Of a DNA stretch of 64,000 bases, positions 16,618 through 25,616 are shown piece by piece. Position 1 is the stretch's first letter. The number at the start of each line of letters is the position of its first letter. This DNA comes from Nocardioides jensenii JCM 1364 = NBRC 14755 (lineage in GTDB: Bacteria; Actinomycetota; Actinomycetes; Propionibacteriales; Nocardioidaceae), in assembly GCF_001552535.1 (NCBI RefSeq), contig NZ_BCRJ01000054.1, forward strand, positions 1 through 64,000. The letters are read 5' to 3'. The notes beneath the pieces were generated by a model. It did no database searches. It had not been told where the DNA came from and worked only from the letters and a program-made list of their open reading frames with translations. The position numbers were made by a program, and so were the translations under genes.

Positions 16618-16623
16618 AGACTA
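16618..16623 (-). promoter_or_regulatory. Leaderless -10 element for lpd
   Basis: On the minus strand this reads TAGTCT, 7 nt before the GTG of lpd. Its outer two bases are shared with the plus-strand -10 element at 16622. Confidence 0.65.
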
Positions 16624-16627
16624 TCCT
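16622..16627 (+). promoter_or_regulatory. Leaderless -10 element for the gene at 16635
   Basis: TATCCT lies 7 nt before the GTG at 16635. It overlaps the oppositely directed -10 of lpd by two bases (16622-16623). Confidence 0.65.
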
Positions 16628-16634
16628 GCAGCCT

Positions 16635-17087
16635 GTGACGCTCTATGCCGCCTACGGGACGAACCTCGATCCCGCCCGCATGAGCGAACGCTGCCCCCAC
16701 TCGATCCTGCAGACCACCGGCTGGCTCGAGGGTTGGCGGATGACGTTCGGCGGTGAGGACCACGGTTGGGACGGGGCGCTGACCACCATCGTCCAGGACC
16801 ATTTCGAGCGGGTCTTCGTGGCGGTCTACGACCTCACCCCCGAGGACGAGATCGCACTCGACGGCTGGGAGGGTGCCGACACCGGGCTCTACCGCAAGAC
16901 CAAGGTGCGGGTCGCCACCCTCACCGGTGAGCTGGTGGTCTGGGCCTACGTGCTCGACGCCTACGAAGGCGGTCTTCCTTCGGCGTACAGCATCGGCATG
17001 CTCGCCGACGCGGCCGAGGCGGCCGGCGCGCCCGACGACTACGTCTCGTCGCTGCGCGCACGCGCCTGCCGCTCCACCGGCCTCTGA
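16635..17087 (+). CDS. Gamma-glutamylcyclotransferase-family protein
   Basis: A 150-residue protein of the GGCT-like fold. The family N-terminal motif YGTN lies at residues 7-10, where it forms the substrate-binding loop, and Glu79 in DGWEG is at the position of the catalytic glutamate. Members release 5-oxoproline from gamma-glutamyl amino acids or related amides; the substrate here is unknown. The start GTG at 16635 follows TATCCT by 7 nt with no ribosome-binding site. It is divergent from lpd and 64 bp upstream of the purine nucleoside phosphorylase, which has its own promoter, so it is probably monocistronic. Confidence 0.8.
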   Translation: MTLYAAYGTNLDPARMSERCPHSILQTTGWLEGWRMTFGGEDHGWDGALTTIVQDHFERVFVAVYDLTPEDEIALDGWEGADTGLYRKTKVRVATLTGELVVWAYVLDAYEGGLPSAYSIGMLADAAEAAGAPDDYVSSLRARACRSTGL

Positions 17088-17138
17088 TCGACCTGCCGGA
17101 GGTGGGCCGGGGGTTCGGCACACCACCTGGGCACGGTC

Positions 17139-17144
17139 TAGAGT
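17139..17144 (+). promoter_or_regulatory. Leaderless -10 element for purine nucleoside phosphorylase
   Basis: TAGAGT ends 7 nt before the GTG at 17152, with no ribosome-binding site between them. Confidence 0.65.
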
Positions 17145-17151
17145 TCCCGTC

Positions 17152-17961
17152 GTGGCTCAGACAGAACAGACCGCGACCACGGCCCAGGCCCAGCAGGCCG
17201 CCGCCAAGCTCGCCGAACTCACCGGCGTCGAGAAGCACGACATCGCCCTCGTCCTCGGCTCGGGCTGGCTCCCCGCGGTCGACGCTCTCGGTGCGGCGAC
17301 CGCGGAGATCGACACCACGGATCTTCCTGGTTTCAACCCGGCCGCCGTCGCCGGTCACTCCGGCAAGATCCGCAGCGTGCGCGCCGGCGATCGCAACCTG
17401 CTGGTGTTCCTGAGCCGCACCCACTTCTACGAGGGCAAGGGTGTCGCCGCGGTCGTGCACCCGGTCCGCACCGCGGCAGCCGCCGGCTGTCGGACGATCG
17501 TGCTCACCAACGGATGCGGTGGCCTGAAGGAGAGCTGGCAGCCCGGTCAGCCGGTGCTGATCCGCGATCACATCAACCTCACCGCCACCTCGCCGATCGA
17601 GGGTGCCAACTTCGTCGACCTGACCGACCTCTACAGCTCGCGGCTGCGCACCCTGTGCCTGGAGGTCGACCCGAGCCTCGACGAAGGCGTCTACGTCCAG
17701 TTCCCCGGCCCGCACTACGAGACCCCCGCCGAGATCGGCATGGTCCGCGCCATCGGTGGCGACCTGGTCGGCATGAGCACGACACTCGAGGCGATCGCCG
17801 CCCGCGAGGCAGGCATGGAGGTGCTCGGCATCAGCCTGGTCACCAACCTCGCCGCCGGCATCACCGGCGAGCCGTTGAACCATGCCGAGGTGCTCGAGGC
17901 GGGCAAGGCCGCAGCCACCCGCATGGGTGAGCTGCTCGGCCGCATCGTTCCCCGCATCTGA
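17152..17961 (+). CDS. Purine nucleoside phosphorylase (trimeric type)
   Basis: A 269-residue enzyme of the trimeric PNP/MTAP family. It cleaves inosine, guanosine and their deoxy forms with phosphate to the base and (deoxy)ribose 1-phosphate. Key pieces are LGSGW near residue 37 (phosphate loop), [25 protein letters not shown] and GMSTTLEAI. The last also occurs in trimeric PNPs with a VGMST phosphate-contact motif. The start is GTG after a TAGAGT element; the frame is open upstream only as overlap with the previous gene. It begins the nucleoside catabolic functions that continue with the mutase at 23248 and deoC at 25617. In M. tuberculosis the equivalent gene (Rv3307) is also next to a phosphomannomutase-like gene. 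Confidence 0.94.
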   Translation: MAQTEQTATTAQAQQAAAKLAELTGVEKHDIALVLGSGWLPAVDALGAATAEIDTTDLPGFNPAAVAGHSGKIRSVRAGDRNLLVFLSRTHFYEGKGVAAVVHPVRTAAAAGCRTIVLTNGCGGLKESWQPGQPVLIRDHINLTATSPIEGANFVDLTDLYSSRLRTLCLEVDPSLDEGVYVQFPGPHYETPAEIGMVRAIGGDLVGMSTTLEAIAAREAGMEVLGISLVTNLAAGITGEPLNHAEVLEAGKAAATRMGELLGRIVPRI

Positions 17962-18002
17962 CTGTCCGCGAACCGGCGACCACAGAACCTGCGACTGATC
18001 GT

Positions 18003-18008
18003 TAGGGT
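18003..18008 (+). promoter_or_regulatory. Leaderless -10 element for the epimerase-like gene
   Basis: TAGGGT ends 6 nt before the ATG at 18015. Confidence 0.65.
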
Positions 18009-18014
18009 CGTTGC

Positions 18015-18812
18015 ATGAAGGTCCTCCTCACCGGCGCCGCCGGCAGCATCGGCCAGGTCGTCACCCTCGGGCTCATCGACCGCGGCCATGAGATCGTCGG
18101 CCTCGACCGCCTGCCCGCGCCCGACGGGTTCGAGGGTGCCTGGCACACCGCCGACTGTGCCGACCCGGACGCCGTCCTCGATGCGTTCGCCGCGCAGCCG
18201 TTGGATGCCGTCGTCCATCTGGCCGGGCACCCCGACGAGGCCGGCCTGACCGACTCGCTGACCTCGCACGTGGTGACCACCGCCGCCCTGCTCGACGCGA
18301 TGCTGGCCCACCAGGTCGACCGCATCGTCTACGCCTCGTCCAACCACGCCGTCGGACGCACGCCCCGCCGCGACCTGGTCTCCGACGACGCCCTCCCCCG
18401 ACCTGACACGTTCTACGGCGTCGGCAAGGTAGCCGCCGAGGCCCTGCTCCATCTGTACGCCGACCGCTACGGGATCGACGCAGTGGCCTGCCGCATCGGC
18501 TCCTTCCTGCCCGAGCCCACCACGGTGCGCAACCTGTCCACCTGGCTCTCCCACGACGACGGCGTCCGCATGGTCGAGGCCGCACTCACCGCCACGGCTC
18601 CCGGGTTCGCCGTGCTCTACGGCATCTCGGCCAACACCCGGGCCTGGTGGGACCTGGCACCGGGTCGCGCGCTGGGCTACGAGCCGCAGGACGATGCGGA
18701 GCACTGGGCCGACCGCATTGCGGGCCGACCGGAGGACGATGCCGAGGCCGCCCACGTCGGCGGCCCGTTCGCCCTCGAGCAGTTCTACCGGCCCGCACTC
18801 GACCGCAGGTGA
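18015..18812 (+). CDS. NAD-dependent epimerase/dehydratase-family protein (uronate dehydrogenase-like)
   Basis: A 265-residue extended short-chain dehydrogenase. The nucleotide-binding GAAGSIGQ motif follows MKVLLT at the start, and the catalytic Tyr-x3-Lys is YGVGK at about residues 136-140, with the preceding Ser in VYASSNHAVG. The SSNHAVG stretch and the short C-terminal region resemble uronate dehydrogenases (hexuronate to aldarolactone) more than nucleotide-sugar epimerases; this is pattern recognition and the substrate is uncertain. It has its own -10 element (TAGGGT) and no ribosome-binding site. The aldo/keto reductase gene downstream lies 85 bp away and may be separate. Confidence 0.82.
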   Translation: MKVLLTGAAGSIGQVVTLGLIDRGHEIVGLDRLPAPDGFEGAWHTADCADPDAVLDAFAAQPLDAVVHLAGHPDEAGLTDSLTSHVVTTAALLDAMLAHQVDRIVYASSNHAVGRTPRRDLVSDDALPRPDTFYGVGKVAAEALLHLYADRYGIDAVACRIGSFLPEPTTVRNLSTWLSHDDGVRMVEAALTATAPGFAVLYGISANTRAWWDLAPGRALGYEPQDDAEHWADRIAGRPEDDAEAAHVGGPFALEQFYRPALDRR

Positions 18813-18897
18813 GACCCCGGGGCGGGAGGCAGGCGCGCAGTGCCTCTCCCGGAGCCAACCGGTGGAATGAGCTTGCGCGGCGGAGTTGACTGGAGGC

Positions 18898-19899
<1,002 letters not shown>

Positions 19900-19924
19900 G
19901 ACCGGACCCGAGGAGGAGCGTCGC

Positions 19925-20431
19925 ATGAACACCGCAGACCTGCTGATCGATGCCATCGCCCGTTCCCACGAGGGCGGCCTGGCCGTCGTCGAAGGACTGA
20001 CCGAGGAGCAGCTGGCCCACAGGCCCGCCGCCCAGGCCAACTCCATCGCCTGGCTGATCTGGCACCTCACCCGCGTGCAGGACGACCACGTCGCCGACGT
20101 GGCCGGCCTCGACCAGGTGTGGACCGCCCAGGACTTCGTCAGCCGCTTCGGACTGGCGCTGCCACCCGAGGACACCGGATACGGTCACGGCGCCGAACAG
20201 GTCGCGTCGGTCCGGGCCGACGCCGACCTGCTGGCGGCGTACCTCTCGGCGGTGCATGCGCAGACCGTCGGGTACGTCGAGGGGCTGGTCGACGACGATC
20301 TGGACCGCGTCGTCGACACGCGCTGGGACCCGCCGGTCACCCTCGGTGTGCGCCTGGTCAGCGTGGCCGACGACTGTGCCCAGCACGTCGGGCAGGCCGC
20401 CTTCGTCCGCGGCCTGATCGTCTCGACCTGA
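19925..20431 (+). CDS. DinB-family protein (mycothiol-dependent type)
   Basis: A 168-residue four-helix DinB/YfiT-like protein. His47 in IAWLIWHLTR and His154 in AQHVGQAAFVRGL are at the usual metal-ligand positions. Actinobacterial members bind zinc and use mycothiol as a thiol cofactor for detoxification or maleylpyruvate-type isomerisation. GGAGGAG stands 7 nt before the ATG. It follows an aldo/keto reductase by 25 bp, which would fit a small electrophile-detoxification pair; that pairing is inference. The exact substrate cannot be stated. Confidence 0.82.
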   Translation: MNTADLLIDAIARSHEGGLAVVEGLTEEQLAHRPAAQANSIAWLIWHLTRVQDDHVADVAGLDQVWTAQDFVSRFGLALPPEDTGYGHGAEQVASVRADADLLAAYLSAVHAQTVGYVEGLVDDDLDRVVDTRWDPPVTLGVRLVSVADDCAQHVGQAAFVRGLIVST

Positions 20432-20531
20432 CGACGGCTTCCAGCTGGGTGGTCAGCGCGTCGTCACTCGGCCTCGGTGTCGGTGTCGCCGGAACCAGTT
20501 TCGGCATCGGCCGGCGCCGACCCGATCGGCG

Positions 20532-20537
20532 TACCCT
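20532..20537 (+). promoter_or_regulatory. Leaderless -10 element for the lipoprotein hydrolase
   Basis: TACCCT ends 7 nt before the ATG at 20545. Confidence 0.6.
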
Positions 20538-20544
20538 GACCGGC

Positions 20545-21366
20545 ATGCGTCTGATGCACTCAGCGTTCCTGGCCCCAGTGATCATCGCCACCGCGCTCCT
20601 CGCCGGCTGCGGCGCGGGCAGCGACGACGAGGCCGAGAGCGAGCGGACCGCCCAGCCCACCGCGTCGGCCTCCTCCGCGACGTCGACGACGCCGGAACGA
20701 ACGGGCCTGGCGAAGCGGTGCCTCATCGACGTCCCGGGCCTGAAGCGGCTCAGTCTCGAGGCCCCCGACGGCAGCAGGCTGCCGGCGGCCACCTTCGGCT
20801 CCGGCACGACCGCCGCGGTCTTCGTGCACCAGACCAATGCCGACGGCCTGTGCGGCTGGCTGCCCTATGCGAGCTGGGCGGCCGAGAACGGCGTACGCGT
20901 CGTCGTCCTCGACGTCTGCGACTACGGCGAGTCGACGTGCACGGACACGTTCACGCACGACGTGGTGGGGCAGCTTCGGTTGGCCCTCGACCGTGCTCGG
21001 GCCGCGGTGCACGGTGGCCGGGTCACCCTGGTGGGTGCCTCCATGGGCGGCAGTCTGGTCGCCGGAGCAGGCCAGGAGGCGGGGGCCGACGGCATCGTCG
21101 ACGTGTCCGGACCGGTCGAGTGGGCCGACGTGCCGTCCGTGACCCGGGCCGCGCGCACGATCACGGTGCCGTTCCTTGCGATCGCGGCGACGGACGACTC
21201 CAGCACCAGTGCGACCGAGCTGCGCCGGGCGGTGAAGCTGTCACCGGCTCGACGCAAGAAGTTCGTCGAGGCGCCCGTCGGGCACGGTTACGAGACGCTC
21301 CTCGACGCCGACGAGGAACCGACGCCGATCGGTCATCAGGTGCTGGCCTGGATCACGGCCTCCTGA
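20545..21366 (+). CDS. Alpha/beta-hydrolase lipoprotein
   Basis: A 273-residue lipoprotein. The signal peptide ends in the lipobox LLAGC with acylated Cys22, followed by a Ser/Thr/Ala linker to about residue 52. The catalytic fold starts with VFVHQTNAD. The nucleophile elbow is GASMGG with Ser166, an Asp lies in AATDDSS and the likely catalytic His in GHGYETL near the C-terminus, giving a full triad. It would act on an ester or amide outside the cytoplasmic membrane; the substrate is unknown. The start ATG follows TACCCT by 7 nt. Its 3' end overlaps the 3' end of the convergent gene by 14 bp. Confidence 0.82.
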   Translation: MRLMHSAFLAPVIIATALLAGCGAGSDDEAESERTAQPTASASSATSTTPERTGLAKRCLIDVPGLKRLSLEAPDGSRLPAATFGSGTTAAVFVHQTNADGLCGWLPYASWAAENGVRVVVLDVCDYGESTCTDTFTHDVVGQLRLALDRARAAVHGGRVTLVGASMGGSLVAGAGQEAGADGIVDVSGPVEWADVPSVTRAARTITVPFLAIAATDDSSTSATELRRAVKLSPARRKKFVEAPVGHGYETLLDADEEPTPIGHQVLAWITAS

Positions 21367-21781
21367 GCGAGGCCACGGCCGAGCGCATCATCCGCTCGTG
21401 GTTCCACACCAGCACCGGCCGTACGACGACCGCGGCCAGACCGAGCAGTCGCCCGGCGACCTCGACCTCCTGCTCGAACGTGAGGCGCGTCGTCGCGGGG
21501 TCGAGCTCGTCGAGACGCCAGCGCACCCAGCCGGTCAGATCTCCGTCGATGCTGGTCTCGAGCAGGTCGTTGCGGCGATGGACGGCATGCAGGCGCAGGT
21601 CGAGGTCGTAGGGCAGCCGCGAGCGCACCACGACCCAGGCATCATCGGGGCCGAGACTGGCCACTGCGCGAACCTCCGGCCACCAGTCGGGGTAGTGCTC
21701 GAGGTCGACCAGCCGGTCGCGCAGCACCCGACTCTGGCGGCCGATCAGCCACTCGCCGCTGAACCTGAACCGCCGGCTCAC
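21353..21781 (-). CDS. SRPBCC/START-like protein
   Basis: A 142-residue protein of the Bet v1/polyketide-cyclase fold: an N-terminal strand (FRFSGEWLIG), helix with HYPDWWPEVRAV (typical Y-P-x-W-x-P-x-V pattern), a sheet, and a long C-terminal helix. Such proteins bind hydrophobic ligands; the ligand cannot be inferred here. Its GTG start overlaps the stop of the upstream HEAT-repeat gene (GTGA at 21778-21781), so the two are translationally coupled. Its last 14 bp overlap the convergent hydrolase gene. Confidence 0.75.
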   Translation of the reverse strand: MSRRFRFSGEWLIGRQSRVLRDRLVDLEHYPDWWPEVRAVASLGPDDAWVVVRSRLPYDLDLRLHAVHRRNDLLETSIDGDLTGWVRWRLDELDPATTRLTFEQEVEVAGRLLGLAAVVVRPVLVWNHERMMRSAVASLRRP

Positions 21782-22323
21782 GGGTCCACCAGGTCGAGTC
21801 GGATCGCCATCCGGTCCAGCGCCCGCACCGCGGCTCGTCGTACGGCGTGGTCGGGGTCCTCCTCGGCACGGCGTACGGCCTCGACATGCTCGGTGTCCCC
21901 CGCCAGACCCAGGAACCTGACGGCCTGCGCGCGCACCCGCGACAGATCGTGGTGCGCGAGCGAGACCGCGGCGTCACCGGCCTGCGGGAGCTCACGACGA
22001 CTCGAGACCTTCAGGCACATCTCGGCCACCCGCCACGAGCCGTCACTCAGCCCGGCGATCACCGCCGGAGCCGCACGGTCCTCCCAGACGTGGAGCAACG
22101 CGCGCGCGGCCCACACCCGCGGCCAGTGGTCGGCCCACCCCTCATGTGTGTGCTCCGCGCCATGGCCGGTGAGGTAGACGATCTCCTGCTGGTGGAGCGC
22201 CGGATCGGCGCCCCCGAGGAGGTCGCACGCCAGCGTCACGGTCTCCGTGACGCCGAGGTGGCCGGCCAGCTCGTCGATCAGCACCGCGACCGGCGCGTCG
22301 ATGTCCAATGGGTCGGGGATCAC
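21778..22323 (-). CDS. HEAT-repeat-like protein (unknown)
   Basis: A 181-residue all-helical protein. The C-terminal half has HEAT-type helical pairs, for example DLSRVRAQAVRFLGLAGD and DPDHAVRRAAVRALDRMA. The N-terminal region (TVTLACDLLGG, YLTGHGAEH) is less repetitive. Such repeats act as protein-binding scaffolds; no partner is evident apart from the START-like gene with which it overlaps. GTG at 22323 was chosen because the protein body begins with VIPDPLDIDAP; a longer version would run into the divergent enoyl-CoA hydratase gene. CATGAT 6 nt upstream could be a leaderless -10. Confidence 0.65.
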   Translation of the reverse strand: MIPDPLDIDAPVAVLIDELAGHLGVTETVTLACDLLGGADPALHQQEIVYLTGHGAEHTHEGWADHWPRVWAARALLHVWEDRAAPAVIAGLSDGSWRVAEMCLKVSSRRELPQAGDAAVSLAHHDLSRVRAQAVRFLGLAGDTEHVEAVRRAEEDPDHAVRRAAVRALDRMAIRLDLVDP

Positions 22324-22368
22324 GTCTCCATCATGACCATGACGCCCCAAGAGCGGCTCAGACCCGTC

Positions 22369-22374
22369 TAGCCT
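22369..22374 (+). promoter_or_regulatory. Leaderless -10 element for enoyl-CoA hydratase
   Basis: TAGCCT ends 7 nt before the ATG at 22382; the gap is a G-run without a good ribosome-binding site. Confidence 0.65.
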
Positions 22375-22381
22375 TGGGGGC

Positions 22382-23194
22382 ATGCCTGACTCCGCGACCG
22401 ACTTGGTGACCTGCTCCGTCTCCGACGGCATCGCCCACGTGCGACTCAATCGTGCCGACAAGCTGAACGCGCTCACACTGCAGACCCTCGACGAGCTGAT
22501 CGGGACCGCCCGCGAGCTGCGCCGTGACCGCACCCTGCGCGCGGTGGTCATCTCCGGGCACGGCGACTCGTTCTGCGCCGGGCTCGACTTCGCCTCCGTG
22601 CTGAAGAAGCCGACCGGCATCCTCCGCGCCTTCGTGCCGAACCCGTTCCTGGGCACGAACAAGTTCCAGGAGGCCTGCTGGGCCTGGCGTCGCCTGCCGG
22701 TTCCGGTGATCGCCGCGGTGCACGGGCACTGCTACGGCGGCGGCATCCAGATCGCCCTGGCCGCCGACTTCCGGTTCGCCACCCCTGACTCGCAGTGGTC
22801 GGTGCTCGAGGGCCGTTGGGGCCTGATCCCCGACATGTCCGGGGTGCGTTCGCTCTCGGAGCTCGTGGGTGTCGACACCGCCAAGCGCCTGACCATGACC
22901 GCCCAGACGGTCAACGGCAAGGAGGCACACGACCTCGGCCTGGTCACCGAGCTGGCCGCCGACCCGGTGACCGCGGCCGAGGACTTCGCCCGCGAGCTGG
23001 CCGGCAAGTCCCCCGACGCGCTGGCTGCGGCGAAGCGCCTGTTCAACCGGTCCGCCACCGACAGCGCTCGGCGCACCTTCGCCCGGGAACGGGCCGAGCA
23101 GATCTTCCTGCTGGCCACCTCCAACACCGCCAAGGCCCGCAAGGCCGCGTTCAAGAAGGTGGCGCCGGTCTTCGGTCCCCGCGCGCGCCGTTGA
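22382..23194 (+). CDS. Enoyl-CoA hydratase/isomerase (crotonase) family
   Basis: A 270-residue crotonase-fold enzyme. The first oxyanion-hole segment is SFCAGLDF and the second is HGHCYGGGIQIALAADFR, with acidic residues in WSVLEGRWGLIPDMSG. The layout resembles hydratases and isomerases of fatty-acid or aromatic catabolism. The C-terminus is basic (TAKARKAAFKKVAPVFGPRARR). The ATG follows TAGCCT by 7 nt. It is flanked by a divergent HEAT-repeat gene and by the mutase, which has its own promoter, so it seems monocistronic. The specific acyl-CoA substrate is unknown. Confidence 0.9.
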   Translation: MPDSATDLVTCSVSDGIAHVRLNRADKLNALTLQTLDELIGTARELRRDRTLRAVVISGHGDSFCAGLDFASVLKKPTGILRAFVPNPFLGTNKFQEACWAWRRLPVPVIAAVHGHCYGGGIQIALAADFRFATPDSQWSVLEGRWGLIPDMSGVRSLSELVGVDTAKRLTMTAQTVNGKEAHDLGLVTELAADPVTAAEDFARELAGKSPDALAAAKRLFNRSATDSARRTFARERAEQIFLLATSNTAKARKAAFKKVAPVFGPRARR

Positions 23195-23234
23195 GCTGCG
23201 GTCGCGTCTGAGCAGGCCCGGCCGACCGATGGCC

Positions 23235-23240
23235 TAACCT
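23235..23240 (+). promoter_or_regulatory. Leaderless -10 element for the phosphosugar mutase
   Basis: TAACCT ends 7 nt before the ATG at 23248. Confidence 0.65.
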
Positions 23241-23247
23241 CGCTCCC

Positions 23248-24930
23248 ATGAGCGAACAGCTGCTGGAGCAGGCCCGCGCATGGGCCGCCGAGGATCCCGA
23301 CGCCGTCACCCGTGCCGAGCTGGAGCAGGTGATCTCGGCCGTCGGGTCCGGTGACACCTCGGCCGCGGCCGACCTCGCCGATCGCTTCTCCGGAACCCTC
23401 GAGTTCGGAACCGCCGGCCTGCGCGGTGCCCTCGGTGCCGGGCCGAACCGGATGAACCGGATCGTGGTGATCCGGGCCGCAGCCGGGCTGGCGGCGTACC
23501 TCAAGGCCAACGTCGTCGGAGCCGACGACGCCGTGGTGATCGGGTACGACGCCCGCCACAACTCCGACGTCTTCGCACGCGACACGGCCGAGGTGATGAC
23601 GGGCGCGGGCCTGCGCGCGCTGCTGCTGCCCGGCCAGCTGCCCACTCCCCTGCTGGCCTTCGCGATCCGCAAGCTGGGCTGTGTCGCCGGCGTCATGGTG
23701 ACCGCCAGCCACAACCCACCCCAGGACAACGGCTACAAGGTCTACCTCGGCGACGGCAGCCAGATCGTGCCCCCCGCGGACGTCGAGATCGCCGAGCGCA
23801 TTGCCGCCGTCGGCGCACTGACCGACGTCCCCCGGGGCGCCCCGGGTGAGCAACTGGACGACACGATCGTGCGCGACTACCTGGCGTCCGTGGGTCACGT
23901 GATCGACCCCGGTCCAGACCCGCGCCGGGCAGACCTGAGGCTCGTCTACACCCCGCTCCACGGCGTCGGCAACAGTTCGGTGCTCTCGGTGCTGCGCGCG
24001 GCCGGGTTCACCGCACCCTCCGTGGTCAGCGAGCAGCAGGAGCCCGACCCCGAGTTCTCCACCGTTGCCTTCCCGAACCCCGAGGAACCCGGCGCCATGG
24101 ACCTCGCCATGGACCTCGGCACCGAGGTCGATGCCGATCTGGTGGTCGCCAACGACCCCGACGCCGACCGCTGTGCGGCCGCCGTGCCAGGACCCCACGG
24201 CTGGCGGATGCTGCGCGGTGACGAGGTCGGCGCCCTGCTCGGCGACCACCTGCTGGGTTCGGGCAAGCAGGGCGTGTATGCCTGCTCGATCGTGTCGTCC
24301 TCGCTGCTCGGCAAGCTCGCCGCGGCCGCCGGCCAGGAGTACGCCGAGACCCTGACCGGCTTCAAGTGGATCGGGCGGCTGGAGGGTCTCGCGTTCGGCT
24401 ACGAGGAGGCGCTGGGCTACTGCGTCGACCCGGCACAGGTGAAGGACAAGGACGGCGTCTCCGCACTGCTGCTGCTCTGCGAGATCGCGGCGCGGGCCAA
24501 GGCCGAGGGACGCACCCTGACCGATCTGCTCGACGACATCGCGGTGCGACACGGGCTGCACGCCACCGACCAGCTGTCGGCCCGGGTCTCCGACCTCGCC
24601 GAGATCGGCGTCGCGATGGAACGGCTGCGCAGCAACCCCCCGACCTCGCTCGGCGATCTGGCCGTCGAGTCGTACGACGACCTCAGCCTGGGCTCGGCAG
24701 CGTTGTCGCCGACTGACGGGCTGCGCTACCACCTGGCCGACGGTGCCCGGGTGATCGTCCGGCCGAGCGGCACCGAGCCGAAGATCAAGTGCTACCTCGA
24801 GGTCGTCGTACCCGTCGAGTCCGCGGACAGCCCTGAGGCTGTCAGAGACGCCGTGGACGCCGCACGCATCGTCGCCTCGGGCCGCCTGGGCGCGCTCCGC
24901 AACGGCATCAAGGAAGCCGCCGGCATCTGA
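23248..24930 (+). CDS. pmmB: Phosphohexo/phosphopentomutase family (PmmB-like)
   Basis: A 560-residue alpha-D-phosphohexomutase-family protein with all four domains. The phosphoserine loop TASHNPPQDNGYK places the catalytic serine at Ser154. The magnesium loop is D303-P-D305-A-D307-R. The sugar-binding loop is EEALGYCV, and the phosphate-binding loop is RPSGTEPKIK near the C-terminus. Families of this length include phosphomannomutase, phosphoglucomutase and phosphopentomutase. Its place between PNP and deoC suggests that it converts (deoxy)ribose 1-phosphate to the 5-phosphate in nucleoside breakdown. That assignment is from context; sequence alone does not separate the activities. The ATG follows TAACCT by 7 nt. 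A double hairpin follows the stop codon. Confidence 0.88.
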   Translation: MSEQLLEQARAWAAEDPDAVTRAELEQVISAVGSGDTSAAADLADRFSGTLEFGTAGLRGALGAGPNRMNRIVVIRAAAGLAAYLKANVVGADDAVVIGYDARHNSDVFARDTAEVMTGAGLRALLLPGQLPTPLLAFAIRKLGCVAGVMVTASHNPPQDNGYKVYLGDGSQIVPPADVEIAERIAAVGALTDVPRGAPGEQLDDTIVRDYLASVGHVIDPGPDPRRADLRLVYTPLHGVGNSSVLSVLRAAGFTAPSVVSEQQEPDPEFSTVAFPNPEEPGAMDLAMDLGTEVDADLVVANDPDADRCAAAVPGPHGWRMLRGDEVGALLGDHLLGSGKQGVYACSIVSSSLLGKLAAAAGQEYAETLTGFKWIGRLEGLAFGYEEALGYCVDPAQVKDKDGVSALLLLCEIAARAKAEGRTLTDLLDDIAVRHGLHATDQLSARVSDLAEIGVAMERLRSNPPTSLGDLAVESYDDLSLGSAALSPTDGLRYHLADGARVIVRPSGTEPKIKCYLEVVVPVESADSPEAVRDAVDAARIVASGRLGALRNGIKEAAGI

Positions 24931-24962
24931 CCACACCGCGCCTGGACTGGCGCGCGATGTGG
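24931..24962. terminator. Hairpin after the mutase gene
   Basis: CGCGCC, TGGACT loop, GGCGCG forms the core, and an outer CCACA/TGTGG pair extends the stem. It starts at the base after the mutase stop codon, in an 81-bp gap between convergent genes. Confidence 0.6.
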
Positions 24963-24979
24963 TGTCACCGGGTGACACC
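24961..24979. terminator. Near-perfect palindrome between convergent genes
   Basis: GGTGTCACC, one G, then GGTGACACC: two 9-bp arms around a single base. It is adjacent to the preceding hairpin and could be the second half of a bidirectional terminator. A protein-binding site is the alternative. Confidence 0.45.
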
Positions 24980-25011
24980 GATCAACGCGCTGGTGAGCTG
25001 CGGGGTGCCCC

Positions 25012-25563
25012 TCACACCACGAGGAGGACGATCGAGGCCAGGGCGAGCACGGCGACCAGCCCGATCTCCGGCCAGGCCAGCCGCCGGACGACGCGTCCCT
25101 CGGGCAGCCTCTTCGCGGAGGCGTCCTCGGCCAGCTGGTTGATCTGCTGCTCCACCAGGTCGGTGTAGTCCTTGATCGGGTCAGGCGTGATCCTGCCCCC
25201 GTCGCGGTTGGCCACCTGGCGGCGAGAACGGGTCAACACCGAGGAATGGTAGGTGCGGCCGGTGGTGGTCACGGCCATGAACTGACGGATCGTGACCTTC
25301 TTGACGTTCGCCAAAGGGATCACGACGTCGCTGAACGTCTGCCGGAGCACCAGGTCGTCACCACGATGAATCAGCGAGGGCCGCAGCATGACGGCCCAGA
25401 TCAGCGACATCACGAGGGCGATGACAACCACCGCAGTCACGTCGCCGGAGCTCACCCCGTCGATGAACAGAACAACGATCACGACGGCAGCGATGGCCAT
25501 CGTGAACCAGCCCGTGCCGCGCCCGTTGTTCGCCTCGAACTTCCGGGTTGGCGCTTCGCCCAT
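25012..25563 (-). CDS. Three-helix membrane protein, PH-like middle domain
   Basis: A 183-residue integral membrane protein. Two close hydrophobic helices lie near the N-terminus (MAIAAVVIVVLFI and VTAVVVIALVMSLIW) and one at the extreme C-terminus (IGLVAVLALASIVLLVV). The middle segment (SLIHRGDDLVLRQTFSDVVIPLANVKKVTIRQ) looks like the bacterial PH-like domain found in small actinobacterial membrane proteins. Function unknown. ATG 25563 was chosen because GGAGAG stands 5 nt upstream; a GTG 30 bp further upstream is possible. It is divergent from deoC, and the two starts are 53 bp apart. Confidence 0.75.
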   Translation of the reverse strand: MGEAPTRKFEANNGRGTGWFTMAIAAVVIVVLFIDGVSSGDVTAVVVIALVMSLIWAVMLRPSLIHRGDDLVLRQTFSDVVIPLANVKKVTIRQFMAVTTTGRTYHSSVLTRSRRQVANRDGGRITPDPIKDYTDLVEQQINQLAEDASAKRLPEGRVVRRLAWPEIGLVAVLALASIVLLVV

Positions 25564-25604
25564 CGAACTCTCCAAGTGATTGCCGACTCCCACCGGAACA
25601 ACCC

Positions 25605-25610
25605 TATGCT
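25605..25610 (+). promoter_or_regulatory. Leaderless -10 element for deoC
   Basis: TATGCT ends 6 nt before the GTG at 25617. Confidence 0.65.
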
Positions 25611-25616
25611 GGGCAC

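Noticed and set aside
16873-17151. N-terminal extension of the purine nucleoside phosphorylase
   Set aside because: The open frame overlaps the GGCT-like gene, and a -10 element lies right before the GTG at 17152.
22732-24978. A 748-codon open frame on the minus strand
   Set aside because: It is antisense to the phosphosugar mutase, with a low-complexity Gly/Val/Asp translation.
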